Assembly (NCBI GenBank): GCA_001557505.1
Contig: LSAX01000010.1
Location: forward strand, 1,674,001-1,738,000
DNA: 64,000 nt
Reading direction: 5' to 3'
Source: Reticulascus tulasneorum
Taxonomy: Eukaryota > Ascomycota > Sordariomycetes > Glomerellales > Reticulascaceae
Positions 33,095-47,000 of this stretch are shown here, piece by piece. The notes beneath the pieces were generated by a model. The model made no database searches, was not told where the DNA came from, and saw only the letters and a list, made by a program, of their open reading frames with translations. The translations under genes and the position numbers were made by a program. How positions within the stretch are numbered: the stretch's first letter is position 1; each line of letters starts with the position of its first letter.

Positions 33095-34825
33095 TGTTCA
33101 AAGCTACAAGAAGTTCCGTCTCGCAGGTAATTCGACAAATTTTATTCGGAGCAGGAGGGACGGGAGCCTGCAGGATATGATCCTTTTTAGCGCAAAAGAC
33201 CGAGAAGCTCGAGAGACTTTAGAGAAGTCCGTCGGAGGAGCCCGTGAGATCAATTTGGAGTTGGCCGCGACAGGATCAAATGCGCATGTCGGGTATTATT
33301 TTTGTTGAATTCTGCCCCAGCTCCGTTCACGGGCGGTCAAGGGGTGTTGATGTCTGATGGCCCAAGCTTTCCCTGTAGCACCCTGCTAGGTGTGAGCGTG
33401 CGCCAGGCTAATGAAATCCGATGGCGAATGTTGCCCTTGCACACAGGCCCGGTTCTGTCCGATTGTTGCGCAGTAGGCCCCTCGTTATGTTATAGCGGCC
33501 CTACACTGTGCCATTGCACCGTATCTAACAGTATAAGGCAACGTGCAATCTATTAGTAGCGTCAGGTCAAATATACTTCCGGGCACTGTAGCCTCCAATC
33601 GGTAGGTGTGCGTCAGGAGGGTTACCTCTGGAATCGATGCTTTCAGCTCAGAGGCCAGCCCCGCAATGACACCGCACTCTGTGTCGCAGCAGATCTCGAT
33701 GTTCCACTTCCCCATCTATATGTTGAGGCCGGCATCCCTTTGTTTCAAAAGCCCATCTGCATTGCCGTGGGCGGCAGTCTTTGATTATGATTCCGTTATC
33801 TCGGCTCATCTCAACGCCCTGTCGCCATGTGGTATATCTGAGCGGTTTGTTACGGACATGTTCGGGAGGAGTTTCTACCCGCTCGAACTCTAGCCGTGGC
33901 CTCGTATCCGTATCTTTTGATGCAGCCGTGTTGCTCTCCAAACCCACCTGGGAGAGGGGACAGGACACGAAAGAGTCACTGTCACGATCCGTCTGCAAGT
34001 TTGGGCGTTACGTGCTGCGACGGATTGTCCAGCGTTGGCCAACGGTCAACCTCTTTGTTTACTGATTGTCGTCTTGGTTCTGCTTATCGTCGCTCTCCTG
34101 TCTCGTCGCAGTAGCTTCTACTCGTCCCATGTGTGCCGAAGAGCCCGGCAGGTTATCTCATTCCGTTATCAACATCTGCGCAAAGCTGCAAGGTGATGCC
34201 CAAAGACAGTTCAGACTCATCCTTGGCCCACTTGGCCCCCCTGCACACACGAGCTGGGCAGAGCAAGGGTTTCTATGCTGAATCCACTGTACATGCAAAT
34301 GCTTCCCGCCTGTTCGGTGTCCATTGGCTAGCTGATCGCCCAAAAACTCCTTGTGGTGTCTCATTGGCAGGTGCTTTCGGGACAAAAACCGGTTGTCGAT
34401 CCATAACATCATAGGTGCATTAAGCTGGCCACTCAGGCCTCCACACCTTTAGCTGCCACTCCCCCACCCTGTCCAGCCCGGTCTCAGTAACGTAACCCAA
34501 CTCCCACCCGCTATCAATCACTCTGCGAACCTGGACAGGCATTTAGTTTCTTTTCTGTCACTGTTCCTCTCTCACCACGCCTGTTCCCCTTGCTTTCCGT
34601 AGCTCCCAATGCTCCCTACATCGTTCCAATGACTTGAGCGGGTGTAGTGGAGCCGCATTCCTTACCTGCGATTAAGATATGATATACGAACTGACGGCAT
34701 CTTCTCGACCTTATCGGCCGCAGCGGCCTGAGCCAGCAGGCTTGGTCATCTACAGGCAAGACCAACACTAGAGTTGTGCCTCCTCTGCATGGTTTCGTTC
34801 TGTCCCGCTGGAAAACTGGGAAACA
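33095..34825. other. 1.7-kb divergent intergenic region
   Basis: Between cbr1 and the LRR gene. Chance frames of 70-116 codons only, with no recognisable repeat, RNA or protein. Confidence 0.45.
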
Positions 34826-37800
34826 ATGAGCTCTGCCCCGAGTCTCCGCTCGTCCTTGCCTGCCTTGGAGACGGGATCGCATCCTGCAGAGCAACAACCT
34901 CCACAGGACTCGATATCGTTCACGCTGACGCCTACCCTTGGGGGGAAACGGCGTAGCTTTCTATCCAAGACCTTCAGGGGTTTCAGCAGCCAGTCTTCAC
35001 TTGACAGCGTAGTTTCGGAAACGCCTGACGGATCGACCACGCCTCCCCGCCGAGTTCTACAGAAAACATCGAGCCATGTATCCATTATCAACCGCCTCAA
35101 TCGTCGGGTCTCGAGGGGTTCGACCACAAGCTCCCAGCTTTCTGAGGACAGATCTGGAGGTTTGGGGCCTCAGCTTTCCTTTGCCTCAATGAAAGTCTTG
35201 AAGCATGGGCCGCTCAAGACCGATGGCCGTGTCTTCAAGGCGCGCACGGAGTATGTTGTCCTAACCGAGGAGTATCTCATCAAGTTCAATAGCGCCGAGA
35301 TGGCAAAAACCACAATCGCCGAGCTGGGAGCGTCATCCAACCGAATCAGCAGAGCGTCTACCTGGTCTGGAGCGAGCCAAGAAACATGTGCTGGAGAAGG
35401 ACGAATCGAGATCCCGCTCAGAAGGATTATCAATATATTCAATGAAGAGGGGTCGAGCCCGTATTTTGGCTTGGATACGTGGTGGTCCGAGGCTCCACCG
35501 CTGGTATCTTGGTCAAACGCAAAGCTGTTTTTCGGCATGCCCAAAGAGAGAGATGACTGGATGGCGGAAATTCGACGGGCAATGAGAGAACTAGTCGGGC
35601 GGTCAACAGTACCTTGCGGTATTGTGGCCGAGAACGTCGAAGCCAGGATCTATGATCTGGTGGCCAAGGAGGAACCCGCGTGTCAAGGCTCCCCATTGGA
35701 TATCTTCCCAGTTGTTCAAAGGACAGTTCCGACCGTTGCAAAGCCTGACAACTCCGAAGCCGCAAAGAAGACCCGAGACGGATCTTCATATTACCTACTT
35801 CTCGGCCAAAACATGTTTTACATGGTGCGGGTGGCGAGAACTTCTGTTCACAAAGCTCCGCAAGATTTGGAAATAAACATGGTTGTGTTTGGCCTCGCCT
35901 CCCTGGTCCGTTTGAAAGCCACCATGGTTCCGCATGAAGAGAGATTTGTTATTGGATTTCGGTAAGTCAGGTCGATAGTGGTGCACCTGCGGCCGGCTCA
36001 CCAGCGTTTAGGATGCCATGCGACACAGAAAAGCGCCTTGAGCTTGCCAGTCGATGGTACAGAGAGATTGTCATGACCTTCATGAAAGCGGATCGATCCG
36101 TCAAGCCGGCGTGGCCGCAGCACTTACAGAGAGACATCTTCGAAATTCGCGGTCTCACCGAAAGGCTACATCTGCCATCGGGGCAAGACTTTGGTGGCCT
36201 CAAGCGAACTCTCGAAGCATACTGCGCCACGTATCGCTGTCAACAGCCTGAATGGACTGTCAATTGGAAATGCGAGAGAAAGGAACACTCACCAGAGTTT
36301 CGCCTCCTTCCTGCCAAGGATCCAGGAGGATACACGGCTCTACAATTACTGGCGGTCTTCAGGGCTCTCCGTTTCAATGACTACTTCAGGTCATTATCGT
36401 TTCGCGATGTTGACTTTGGAAACCTTTGTGGCTGGTCGGATCTTGCAGCTTACGATGAATCAGTTGCGGACGTGTCGCGTGATGGTACGTTAGGACAGGA
36501 CGGTTGAACATGTTTGGGGAGCTAACTTTTCTAGGCTTGGTTATTGACCAAGTGCATCGCGAGATAATCAGGACCGCACCAATCTTATTCCAGGAGATTC
36601 ATGCAGTTGCTTTCACGTCCGGGTCCATCAGAAAACTCGACCTCACTAACGTGCTTGCGTCCCAGAACACCATGACTGGGACGTATAGCCGCGGTATTCG
36701 TCCACGGACCGCGAGAAAGGAACCAGAGGTTGTCCGACCTATTCTGCTACTATTGAGAACACAAAACAGCCCTTGCGACACCCTACTAGTTGCTGGCAAT
36801 CCATTAAGCGCTGCCGAAGTTGATGAGCTAGGTAATATCTCCAAGAAAATTCAATCGGGCCATGTGGTTTGCACAAGCTAATTCGAGTTAGTGACCGTCC
36901 TTGGTATCCCGAACACTTTTCGACAGCTAGATATCTCGCGTTGCAACCTTGACGATGAAAGCATCAGGGAAGTATGGGATGCCCTTCCTGGCCAGGAATC
37001 TCATCTGGAAATTCTTGATACGTCTAGGAATATTGGACACATTGATCACGCGGTTGTGGAGAACAATCTCGCTCATCTACCGTTCCTCAGAAAGCTGTAT
37101 ATCTCGGGAAACTGTCGTGGCCAGCTCATGGAGCCACTATTCTCCATCGATACTATGTTTGCGTGGAAGCTGGAGGAACTGGACCTCTCTGATATCAAGG
37201 CAGGTCGCGGGATTCAGATGCCAAGCAGACCACATTTAGCTAACGCTCTTGGACAGATTTGTGACTCGACAATGGACGTGCTTGCGGCGTATATGGCAAC
37301 GACCCAGTCCCAGTGCCTCCGAAAAGTTGTGCTGAATAACTGCGGGATAACCGGATTCCAGCTGGCCAGACTCTTCCGCGAATGCGGACATGGCAGAGAT
37401 ATGGTCTGCTCCGTCAACGGAAACTATCTGGAAGCAGGCACGGACCAGTTGGCGACAGCAATCAGTTACGGCTTTGGTCCAGTTGCGCTTTTTATGGACA
37501 TGATTGAATACCGGCAAGAGTTCAACTACGACAAGATCATGAGAGCCTTTGCGCTTAACAGAACCATCAAGCTCTTGAGCCTTGTCGGCACTGCAACGCC
37601 GGGCCAGGCCAGCGAGCAGGCTTGTTTGACGGTCACCGACTTCTTCGCTAAGAACACTGCCATTCGATGTCTCGATCTTTCGGGATTTTGTGCCAAGCTG
37701 GACGAAGGGCAACTCGGCTTAGGATTCTCGAGGTCACTGGCTGGTCTCGCAAAAAACACCACTTTGCATCACCTGCGAATCCGAAATCAGAAGCTGAATA

Positions 37801-38693
37801 TCAATATTGGCGACTTGGCGGCAGCCATCGCCCAGAATAAGACGCTCCGCACCCTAGATGTTCAAGATAATGACTTCAACCTCTCGAACCTGTCGCACAT
37901 GGTCAGGAGTTTGGAGCAGAACACGTCAATCCTCGAATTCTGTCCTTTGTCGCCGTCAGAGCTCGACAAAGGCGTCGCCAGCAGTGTTCAGAAAATCGGC
38001 AGGCCAGCAAGCCAGCCAGAAAAACGATCACGTCGTTACTCCAGCCTCCGAGGGGCCAAGGCCACTGGCGCATCTATGACTGATGCGAACAAACTATTGG
38101 TCCAGGAGTTGCGCAGTGAATGGACTACAAAGGTGGCACAAATCGAAGTGATATTGGATAGGAACCGAAACTTGGCCCACGAGGCTGAAAAGAGTCGACA
38201 ACAATGGGAAACCCCGCTTCACGTTGTGGACTATAGCGTGGCTGGGTCCTTGAGTGGCTTGTTTGGTGGACTCGCAACTGCAATGGGCGAAGCAAGGCCC
38301 ACTGCAGCAGAGGCAGCTATTCGGGAGAAGTCACCAGCTATCGCCACACCTCCCTCGGCTACGGATTCTTTGAAGACTCTTCATAAACTTCAAATAGCGC
38401 CGCATCATGTCTCTAGAGACGAGGTTCTCGAAAGCCCTACCACGGAAGGCGTGAGCACATCTTCAGGCGTTTCGACGCCACCGGAGTGGACCTCGATCGA
38501 GAGTCCTGTGGAGGAAATGGCCGGCCCGTCGTATGCTCGCGGCGTACACGGGGATCCGAAGACACCGGACGGGGAGGCGGACTACAACACGAGTCTTGTA
38601 GATCATATGATGCGCCATGGTATCTGGAATGGCAAAGAAATGGACGGCCACGACGACGACGCTGGCAACGAGGCAGACAAGGAGTCTGTTTGA
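34826..38693 (+). CDS. large PH-like / leucine-rich-repeat protein
   Basis: Four exons (34826-35961, 36012-36484, 36535-36831, 36892-38693) give about 1235 aa. The first 110 residues are Ser/Thr-rich. A PH-like segment follows (MKVLKHGPLKTDGRVFKARTEYVVLTEEYLIKF, then IPLRRIINIF and DDWMAEIRRAM). The middle, roughly residues 540-1020, is a ribonuclease-inhibitor-type LRR array with units such as IRKLDLTN, FRQLDISRCNLDDESI, LRKLYISGN, LEELDLSDI, IRCLDLSG, LHHLRIRNQKL and LRTLDVQDNDF. The tail holds a predicted helix and Ser/Pro-rich disorder. A PH module before RNI-type LRRs recalls CARMIL-like actin regulators, but I cannot claim homology. All three introns (50, 50 and 60 nt) restore frame exactly. 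A membrane-associated signalling or cytoskeletal scaffold is inference only. Confidence 0.85.
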
Positions 38694-39636
38694 TTGGATT
38701 TCCAATTGGTCGGAAACAGCACCAATGAAGCACAGGGGCCGAAGGGCAGTCGTTGGATATGTTAGAAAAAAATGGCTTGGGTTTGGACTCATCATGGTGG
38801 AGTTTTGGTTGTACTCATTTTCAAGAGTAGGCACAGGGATGATACCCAACCTCACAGTCGTTGTATATATAACGAGCCATATTTGATGGAGTTGTGGCAG
38901 CATTTGGAATGCTTTGATGTTCATGTTTGGATTAGACACTCACTATATTGATCGCGCTGAGGCGCACTTTCAAGCGGCATCGCTCTTCTGATCTCGTGAA
39001 GATGGACTTGGACGGATCTCCTTTGGACGGATCTCCTTTGGCCAGAAAGCTCCAAAGCCATGATAGGGTATGTTGTCACTGGGCACATGCTGCTGCTGCG
39101 TTCTCCGGCCTGGTTAAGAGGTGCTCTCTACGCCTACTATAAGTAGAAGGTATGGTATGGCGCCCTCGGTTGGCGGCCATCGGGAGGCACACCAATGTGG
39201 GGTTCTGGTCGTGATTGGCTAGAAAAGCGGACAGGATGTTAGCCTACAGAAATAGCAGGATTAGCCTTCCAGTGAACTTAGTAATAGTTCACTTACCCCC
39301 CATAGGGCAAGCGTATATTGTCTCTGGTGGTCCTGGACCAATGGAACCGAGCAAAACCATCTGTCCCCCGTCCAAGCCGCCGCAGCAAGTGTCTTTCCTG
39401 CAGACCTCCGTTCAAGCTGGACACCTCGTGAGAGCTTCGTCATCAGCGTTTTGCCATCATCCCAGCCTCGACTTTCTCAATGCGTAACATCCATTTTCCT
39501 CCTGAAATTTACGACTTGCCCATCACTTTCCCTCGGCGACGATTCTCCGCCGCCTGTTTCCTGCCTCTGTCTCGGCCTTCCCAGTGATCTTGCGACTTTC
39601 CTTGGTGTCTCAGAAACCGATAACGACGGGCACACC
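38694..39636. other. intergenic region and pan1 leader
   Basis: Contains a perfect 15-bp tandem duplication at 39010-39039. The right-hand 250 bp are C/T-rich and probably pan1 leader. No gene seen. Confidence 0.5.
39010..39039 (+). repeat. perfect 15-bp tandem duplication
   Basis: Two adjacent identical copies of GGACGGATCTCCTTT in the intergenic region before pan1. Confidence 0.9.
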
Positions 39637-42600
39637 ATGTATTCGAACTCCAGCGCCTTTCTAGGCGGCAACAGCCAGCGGCCTGGCGCACCGCAGCAGC
39701 AGCAATATGGGAACTCGTTCTTAGGAGCTGGTCAGCAGCAGGGACAGCAACAACCGAGTCCGTTTGCTCCCCAGCCGACGGGCTTTGGTCAGGCTCCCAT
39801 GCAACAGCAGTATACTGGGTTCCCCGGGATGCAGCAACAGCAGCCGCAGCCTCAGATTCCGCAACAGCTCCAGCAGCAGTTTACCGGTTTCCCGGGTCAG
39901 GCTCAACCGCAGCAGAGTTTCCAGACTGGCGCTCCACCGATGCCGTCGATGCCTCAGCAATTCCAGCAGCAGTTTCAGCAGCAGCAGCCGCCGCAGCAGC
40001 AGCAACCACAGCCAACGGGCTTTCCTGCCCCTCCTCAGCAACCATCGGCAGCTATCGCAGCTCCAGCGCCAGTGCAGAAGCCGCAGGCGACAGGCTTCAG
40101 TCAGATGGCCGCGTCATTTCAGACCGGTGGTCAACCCAAGCCCCAAGGTCGGAGACCAGAGAAACCTTCGAACAAGATCCCGAATATCCGACTCTCCTTC
40201 ATTACCGCTCAAGACCAAGCCAAGTTTGAGACTCTGTTCAAGTCGGCAGTTGGCGATGGCCAAACTACAATGACGGGAGATAAAGCCAGGGATCTGTTGA
40301 TGAGGTCACGATTGGATGGCGATTCACTTTCCCATATCTGGTACGTGTGGCTTGCCCAACTCGAACCTATGAAAGGTCAAATAGAATCATTACTAATTTA
40401 CCACCAGGACCTTGGCCGACACTACTCGATCTGGGCAACTGCACTTCCCTGAGTTCGCCCTGGCGATGTATTTGTGCAACTTGAAGCTTACAAACAAGTC
40501 CATACCTTCGAACCTGCCGGACAATATCAAGAACGAAGTTTCAAGTATGGTGGATATCATAAACTTCAGCATTGCAGAAGAAGGTGGACGGTCGACTCCT
40601 TCCAGCAATGCTCCGAACTTTGATGCTAGGCAAAACACGGCTTCGCCTCCGACGATCCATCAACCCCAGCCTCAACCTTCGAACTCCCAATTGCTCCAAG
40701 CTCAAATGACTGGATTTCCCGGCCAGCAGCCTGGATTCCTTGGCCAGAACCAAGGTCTGCAGTCTCAGCAAACCGGATTCCCTGGCATGTCTAACCCGCA
40801 GGCCACTGGATACGCCGGACCCCGACCTCCGTTGCCGCCAATGCCAACTGGATTTGGCCAGAATCTTACCCCAGGTGGTATGGCTGCACCACTTAATGCC
40901 CAGCCTACTGGACGGCCTGGACAGTGGGGCTTGGTGAATGCTCCATCCAGTGGCTTGCCAAACATTGATGCACTCCAAGCCCGAATGATGCCCCAGCAAG
41001 GCCGCGAACAAGGCTCATACACCACTGCTGGGCTCCAGGGCAATGCCGTTATACCGTGGGCCATCACCAAAGAGGAGAAGACCCGATATGATTCCCTTTT
41101 CAGAGCATGGGACGGTCTCGGCAAGGGATTCATTGCGGGATCCCAGGCAATCGAGATATTCGGGCAAAGCGGACTGGATAAACCCGACATGGAACGTGTT
41201 TGGACCCTAGCAGACAATGGAAATAAGGGTCGCCTGGATCTCGACGAGTTCGCCGTGGCCATGCATTTGATCTACCGAAAGCTCAATGGATACCCCGTCC
41301 CCAATACCTTGCCCCCTGAGCTCGTGCCACCATCTACTCGAAATATTAACCAATCTATTGGCACAATCAGGTCAATGCTGAGCCAGGAGTCTGATTTCCG
41401 AAACAAGTCGGGAGCGGCGCTGTTGCCACAGAAAACGGGAGTCAGCTACATGAAGAGCCATTCCCTCAGAGGCAATACCGCTGGCACGGGCGGCGGACGT
41501 AAAGACGCAACCGTGTTCAAGAACAACGATGATGACGTCGGCTACAAGTCCAGTGCCCGAAGAAGACTTGGAAATGATTCTCCTCGTCCCGAGTCACCTG
41601 GATCTGTAACATCGAATGAAGATCTGACTCTTGATCAGTTGAGGAAGAAAATCAGAGAGAAACAGGTTCTTCTGGACGCCATGGACTTCACTGATGAGAG
41701 GCATGCCGAGGAGGATGATATCCTGGACCGCAGAGATCGTCGGGAAGCAGAAGAGTTATATCGCCGGATCCGAAGAATGCAGGAAGACGTCGACAGCCAT
41801 CCTGACGCATCGCTAAGTAGTGGCGATTCGGAAGCAGAAAGGCGCTCGCTGAAACGGCAGCTTCAGAATCTTACTGACAAAATACCCGAGCTCGCCTCTC
41901 AAGTCCGAAAGACCGAGAAAGCGATTGCGGATGCAAGACTGGAGCTCTTCCGACTAAAGGATGCCAAGGCTCATCCCGGCAGCGCATCTGCTATTGTTGG
42001 AACAGGCCCTGGGGGTGTTGTTACGGAGTCGGATAGACTCAAGGCTAGAGCGAAGGCCATGATGCAGCAGCGAACTGCAGCTCTGACTGGCAAGAAAATC
42101 GACACTAGCAGCGACGACTTCGATGCACCAAAGCGACTTGAGGAGGAGAGCCTCAAAATCCGAACTGAGAAGGAGAATAATGAGCGCATGGTAAGAGATG
42201 TGGAAGACTCCGTTCGCGATTTCTCACGGGGTCTTGAGGACAGTCTTAAAGAAGGAGCAAAAGACTCTACCAATGAACACGAGAAGCGGCGCTGGGAGGA
42301 TGCCCTAGGTGTCGAGGATGAAGTGCGAGACTTTATTTTCGATCTTCAGCGATCTAGTCGCGCTGCGCGCGTTCGAGCACAGGATCGAAAGGGTGCTCGA
42401 GCCTCACCTCCAGTTGAAACTTCGCGGAGCGAAGTGCCTCCTCCCAGCCGCCTCGATAGTCCAGTATCGACATCACGACCAGCAGCGCCTTCAAGCACTT
42501 CTGCCTCCGGCGGGTCATATTCTTCGTATAAGACCCCTGAGGAACGGGCTGCCTTCATTAAGCAGCAGGCTGAGCAGCGCATGGCTGAACGCCTTGCTGC

Positions 42601-44096
42601 CCTCGGAATCAAGACACCATCAAAGCCTGGTGAAACAGCTGCCCAGAGGATGGAGCGAGAGAGGGGAGAACGAGCCGCGAAGTTGCGTCAAGCCGAAGAG
42701 GAAGACGCCCGCCGCGAAGCTGAGAGGCAAGCCCGACTTGCCGAAGAGCAAGGAGTGCCAGCTCTATCCGGTCAAGCATCCGACTCTAAGAAGCCGCCTC
42801 CACCGCCTACCAGGAAGGGCGGCAAGAACGATATTGCTGATAGGGATGCCACAAGGAGAGCAGATGAAGAAAAGGCTGCTAAGAAGGCTGAGGAAGAACG
42901 TCTCACAAGGGAGCAAGAGGAACAACAACGTGCAACCCACGAGCTGGAGTAAGTGTCACTCCCTTGAATTACATAATCGAAGCAATGCTGACAACTGTGG
43001 TAGGGATGGCGCAAGGGAACAGGAAGATGATCTTGCGAAAGAGCGTAGCGCAGCGGAGGCCCGTCTTAAAGCCCTCGAAGAGCAAGTAAAACAAGGCAAG
43101 TTGAAGAAAGAAGAGGAGAAGCGGAAGAAGAAGGCAGCGCTCGCTGAGGCTAAGGTAAAAGAAGCCAAATTGGCATCCCGCAGAGCTGAGATCGAAGCTG
43201 CCAAGCAGCGAGAACTTGAGCTTCAGCGGCAGCTCGAGGCTATCGATGATGATGACAGTTCCTCGGATGACGAGGATGGCCCTCAACAAATCACGCCCCA
43301 GGCTTCTACGCCGACCCAGGGAGGCAGTCAGATCGGCAGCCAAGAACTCGAACGGAAGGCTTCTTCCCCTGTCGCTCCTCCTACAGTGATTACAAGCCCG
43401 CCATCCGAGCCGGAGAGCAGGAACCCATATTTCCGAATGCTCTCCCAGTCTTCAGAGTCTTCTTCGGCAGCCGCACCAACTTCGGCCGCTCCGCCTCCTC
43501 CTCAAGCACCTCCACCGCAACCAGAGGTCTCTACCAATCCCTTTCACCGAATGACCCAGGAGAGCAAGGCAGCACCAGCGTCTATTCCTAGCGGTCCAGT
43601 TTCACGAAAGCGTCCCGACGACGATGGATGGGGTACTGATAAGGACGAGGATGACGAAGATTCTGATGACGATCGTCCGGGAGGTTCTAGTGCTGCGGCT
43701 CTTGCGTCGATTCTTTTCGGGACCATGGGACCTCCGCGTCCTCTGTCTGCTGCTGGTGAGAAGCCTGCATCTACGCCGACCAGTCCCGCAGTCGCTAGTG
43801 CGGAGACCCCAGCATCTCCTCCTCCCCCACCGCCAATGCCGGCCTTTGGAGCGCCGCCACCGCCTCCCATGCCCCCAACTGGTGCTCCCGCGGCACCTCC
43901 TCCACCACCTCCGATGCCGGGTGTTGGCGCCCCGCCACCACCGCCTCCTCCACCAGCATCAGATCTCCCTGCAGCGCCATCTGGCGCTGGACGACCTTCT
44001 GCTCTCTTGGGCGAGATCCAGCTGGGTAGAGCCTTGAAGAAGACCCAAACAAAGGATAAGAGCGCGGCTGCAGTGGCAGGCCGCGTTTTGAATTGA
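39637..44096 (+). CDS. pan1: Pan1, actin cytoskeleton-regulatory endocytic scaffold
   Basis: Three exons (39637-40340, 40408-42948, 43004-44096) give about 1445 aa, the normal size. Pan1 works at cortical actin patches, binding clathrin adaptors and NPF-motif proteins and activating Arp2/3. Order of domains: a Gln/Pro-rich start with repeated QPTGF/PQQTGF-type motifs; EH domain 1 near residues 184-275 ([17 protein letters not shown], then [19 protein letters not shown]); another TGF-rich linker; EH domain 2 near 450-545 ([36 protein letters not shown]); a long coiled coil with many Arg/Glu/Lys; a poly-proline tract; and a WH2-like actin-binding end ([19 protein letters not shown]). The short TGF repeats match sites phosphorylated by Prk1-type kinases in yeast (inference here). 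Start chosen at [13 protein letters not shown], typical for the family. Confidence 0.95.
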
Positions 44097-47000
44097 TGTT
44101 TTACCCCGCGAGTTGGTGGGTTCGTTGTTTATGGCACGATAGTGTGGAGGTGAAGATAGAGGATTGATTGGCTGCCTCTAGCTGGGACACGGCATTCTCT
44201 CACAATCATAAGCTTGATGCTATCCACCGATTTGGAGCTGTAATTCTGCATAGGGGTCGCATTTGACCATTCAGATTGGAGATTCTTGTAAACAAAAGAT
44301 AGTTCATTCAAAGCATCAGTTCCAGCTTTCGAATCACGTACACACTCTACGCAATGCCTTTTGTTAACTCCCGCGACAAACCGATGCATGCACTGGTAAC
44401 TGCCGTCTTAGTGATTAAGACGGAGGCTTAACTAAATGACACACAGTCGGATGGGGCCCAGCTGCCGTTCGTATTGCTACAGCTAGATGATGCCTTCACA
44501 AAATTTCTGCGAGACTGATACCGCCGCCTGCTTGCCTAGTTCTGCAAGGGTCGTGCGTTGCATACGACTGCTAAGAGACCAAGCATCCTGAAACGGAGAC
44601 TGTGAATGGCACAGCAATATCTCATCTCGGAGCTGCAAGAACCATGTGAAGAAACCTTCAGCGTCTGTGTGCATGCATGCCAGCCACAAAACCGCAATCC
44701 CGAGGCTAAATTTGACTCCTCACATTATTGTAAAGAAATGCTCGGTACCGTAAGGAAATGGAACTTGCGAGGAAACCCGGCCGTCTCGCGGATATAGGAT
44801 GGAGCCACTATTAATATCGCGGCAGGGATACACGGGGCTCGGGGGACTCCAAGCACAGGCTCCCTGGCACTGGGCTTGATGTAATTACCGTGAGAGAAAT
44901 CGAGAATCTCGATTGTGAAAAAGACAGACGAAGAAAATGAAAGCATGGGTATGGCAAGAATGGGCAGAAGTTTCTTCCGAGTAGGAGATGTGAGTCAATC
45001 ATTTACAGAAAATGTCACTGGCTTTGGACAAGTCAGCAAGGCAAACCGGGCGATCCTTGGAAGAGAAGTGCCATGGATCCGGCGAAATGCCCGCGGTGTT
45101 ACGATGAGCTCCATATCAGTTGATCTTTGCATAAGCTGCAAATCTGCTGCGGGGGAGACAACTCATCTAGCTTGATGTGCTAGCACCAGTCTAGCATGCC
45201 GACAATGGGATACGAAGTGGATGGGGAAAAAATTCTTGCGTTGATTCACCACTGGTCTCTCCAGGACTTGTATGATGTCTATGAACAACCCACCCTCTCG
45301 CCGGAAGATCACTTGCCGTTGGCCGTGTTGGAGTCTCGAGTGCTTGTTAGGTGCTCGTCCAGAACCGGCATCTAGAAAGTCACGGGCCGTCTAGTGTCTC
45401 CAACCTAGGTACTGCAGGAGACTCTATGACGGCGCGACCTACCGTCTGCGGTCTAAGGCAGAGAAATTCGAGCGCATGTTCTAATCGATAGACAATGCAA
45501 CATTCCAATAGGCGTCTCATCAGAGTTCGGGGCCGGCAGTCGCCAACAAAATCCAGCAAAATGAGCGAGCAGGGGCCGCTGGGTTCCAGCGTAGGATGGA
45601 ACTCTCGGCGTCTAATATGTGGGCAGCCATGATGTCACGAACATCCACACGAGTATGTACGCAGGCAGAAGGTGGATATCTGCTCGACAATGAGGGGCCC
45701 CATGTCGTCAGCCCTCAGACCTTGGCAGTTGGTTGGCACATCTGTACAGCCCCGATTATCAAAGGGGATTAATGAGATGGATCTGGGTTGAGCTCCGGTC
45801 AGGGCAGGGTATGTATGTACAAAGTTGGTAATATCTACTGAATATGACTTTTACGCGTGCTAACAAGTGACCACCGGTTGGGGGCGGTTCGTCAGAGATT
45901 CCGGTCGAGGCCGTGGCTATGTCTGTGAGCTTTGAGAGAAGGCGGCCGACTATGTGCACTACTACGTAGTACGCACCTGGTGTTTCGGCTTAATGTAATC
46001 AGCAGCCAGCTGGAAGGGTGGTAAGACATCGAATCTTGCGATGCGCAGCGTGGATTGATGACTGTCTCGGCCACTGTGAAGTCGGGTCTGGAGAACGGTC
46101 GTTGAAAGTGGAGCCGAGATTGGCGCCTGAGGCAGCCGGAGACGATGCACTGGCCAATCAGCGCGGCGGAAAGCTCCATTTTTCACAACAACCCAAACGC
46201 GTCCTGTCGCGTCTGATTCGCGTCGTTCCATCCTCCTCTTCCCCTCAGCCAATCATGGCCTGACCACGACCAACTACCCAAACCTGCTCGCTCACGCCTC
46301 AGTGTTTCCATACCCGCCGCCTTCATCGCCCAGCAGCAGTGGGAACTGACTTTCCTCCTCCTCTTGTTCTTTCTCTTTCTTCTTCCGTTTCGCTGCTGTT
46401 CAAAATCATAGATCAGGCATCTAGCATCTCCCTACCTATCTAAATCAAGAGAACCGGCGGGCGCAGTTGGAAGCGCTTCCCCCCAACCCAATCTCTCCCA
46501 ATTTGCTAGTCTCAAGTCTCCAATCGAGATCGATCTCTCCTAAGCGGCGCACACACACCCATCCCATCGGCACAGCTCTATCATCGTCGTTTAGCATCAT
46601 CCTTGAGAGCCCGGACACTTCGCATGAACTTCGAAACCTGCTTGCACATTTACCGGACCCCGCTGTGCGTCCTACGAGCCTCTCCTAGCGGCCTAACCAA
46701 TCTTCTGCTCGCGCCGCGTGCCAACGACCATCGCGAATTAACTGCTCATCCTTGCTTCTTCGGAGTACCCAGGCTCATGTGTCAGCCCGGACTGCTCCTG
46801 TCCAATCCCCCGTCTGCATTCCAGCCGACAAAGTCCCACTCTGCTGCGTGCTTTGGGAAGAGGCTTGCTGAGCTGGCCGCCCTCCACTGGCCCTGGCCTG
46901 CTTGGATTCAATCTATCTTTCGGCCGTGTCCTCCCACACTTCCCGTCTGCACACCCATCGCTCTTCTCTCCCTCACGTAGTATCTCGCTCTGTATCCCCT

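Noticed and set aside
46603..46980. 125-codon frame as a separate gene
   Set aside because: C/T-rich leader-type sequence before the forkhead gene with no protein character; treated as a possible upstream frame only.
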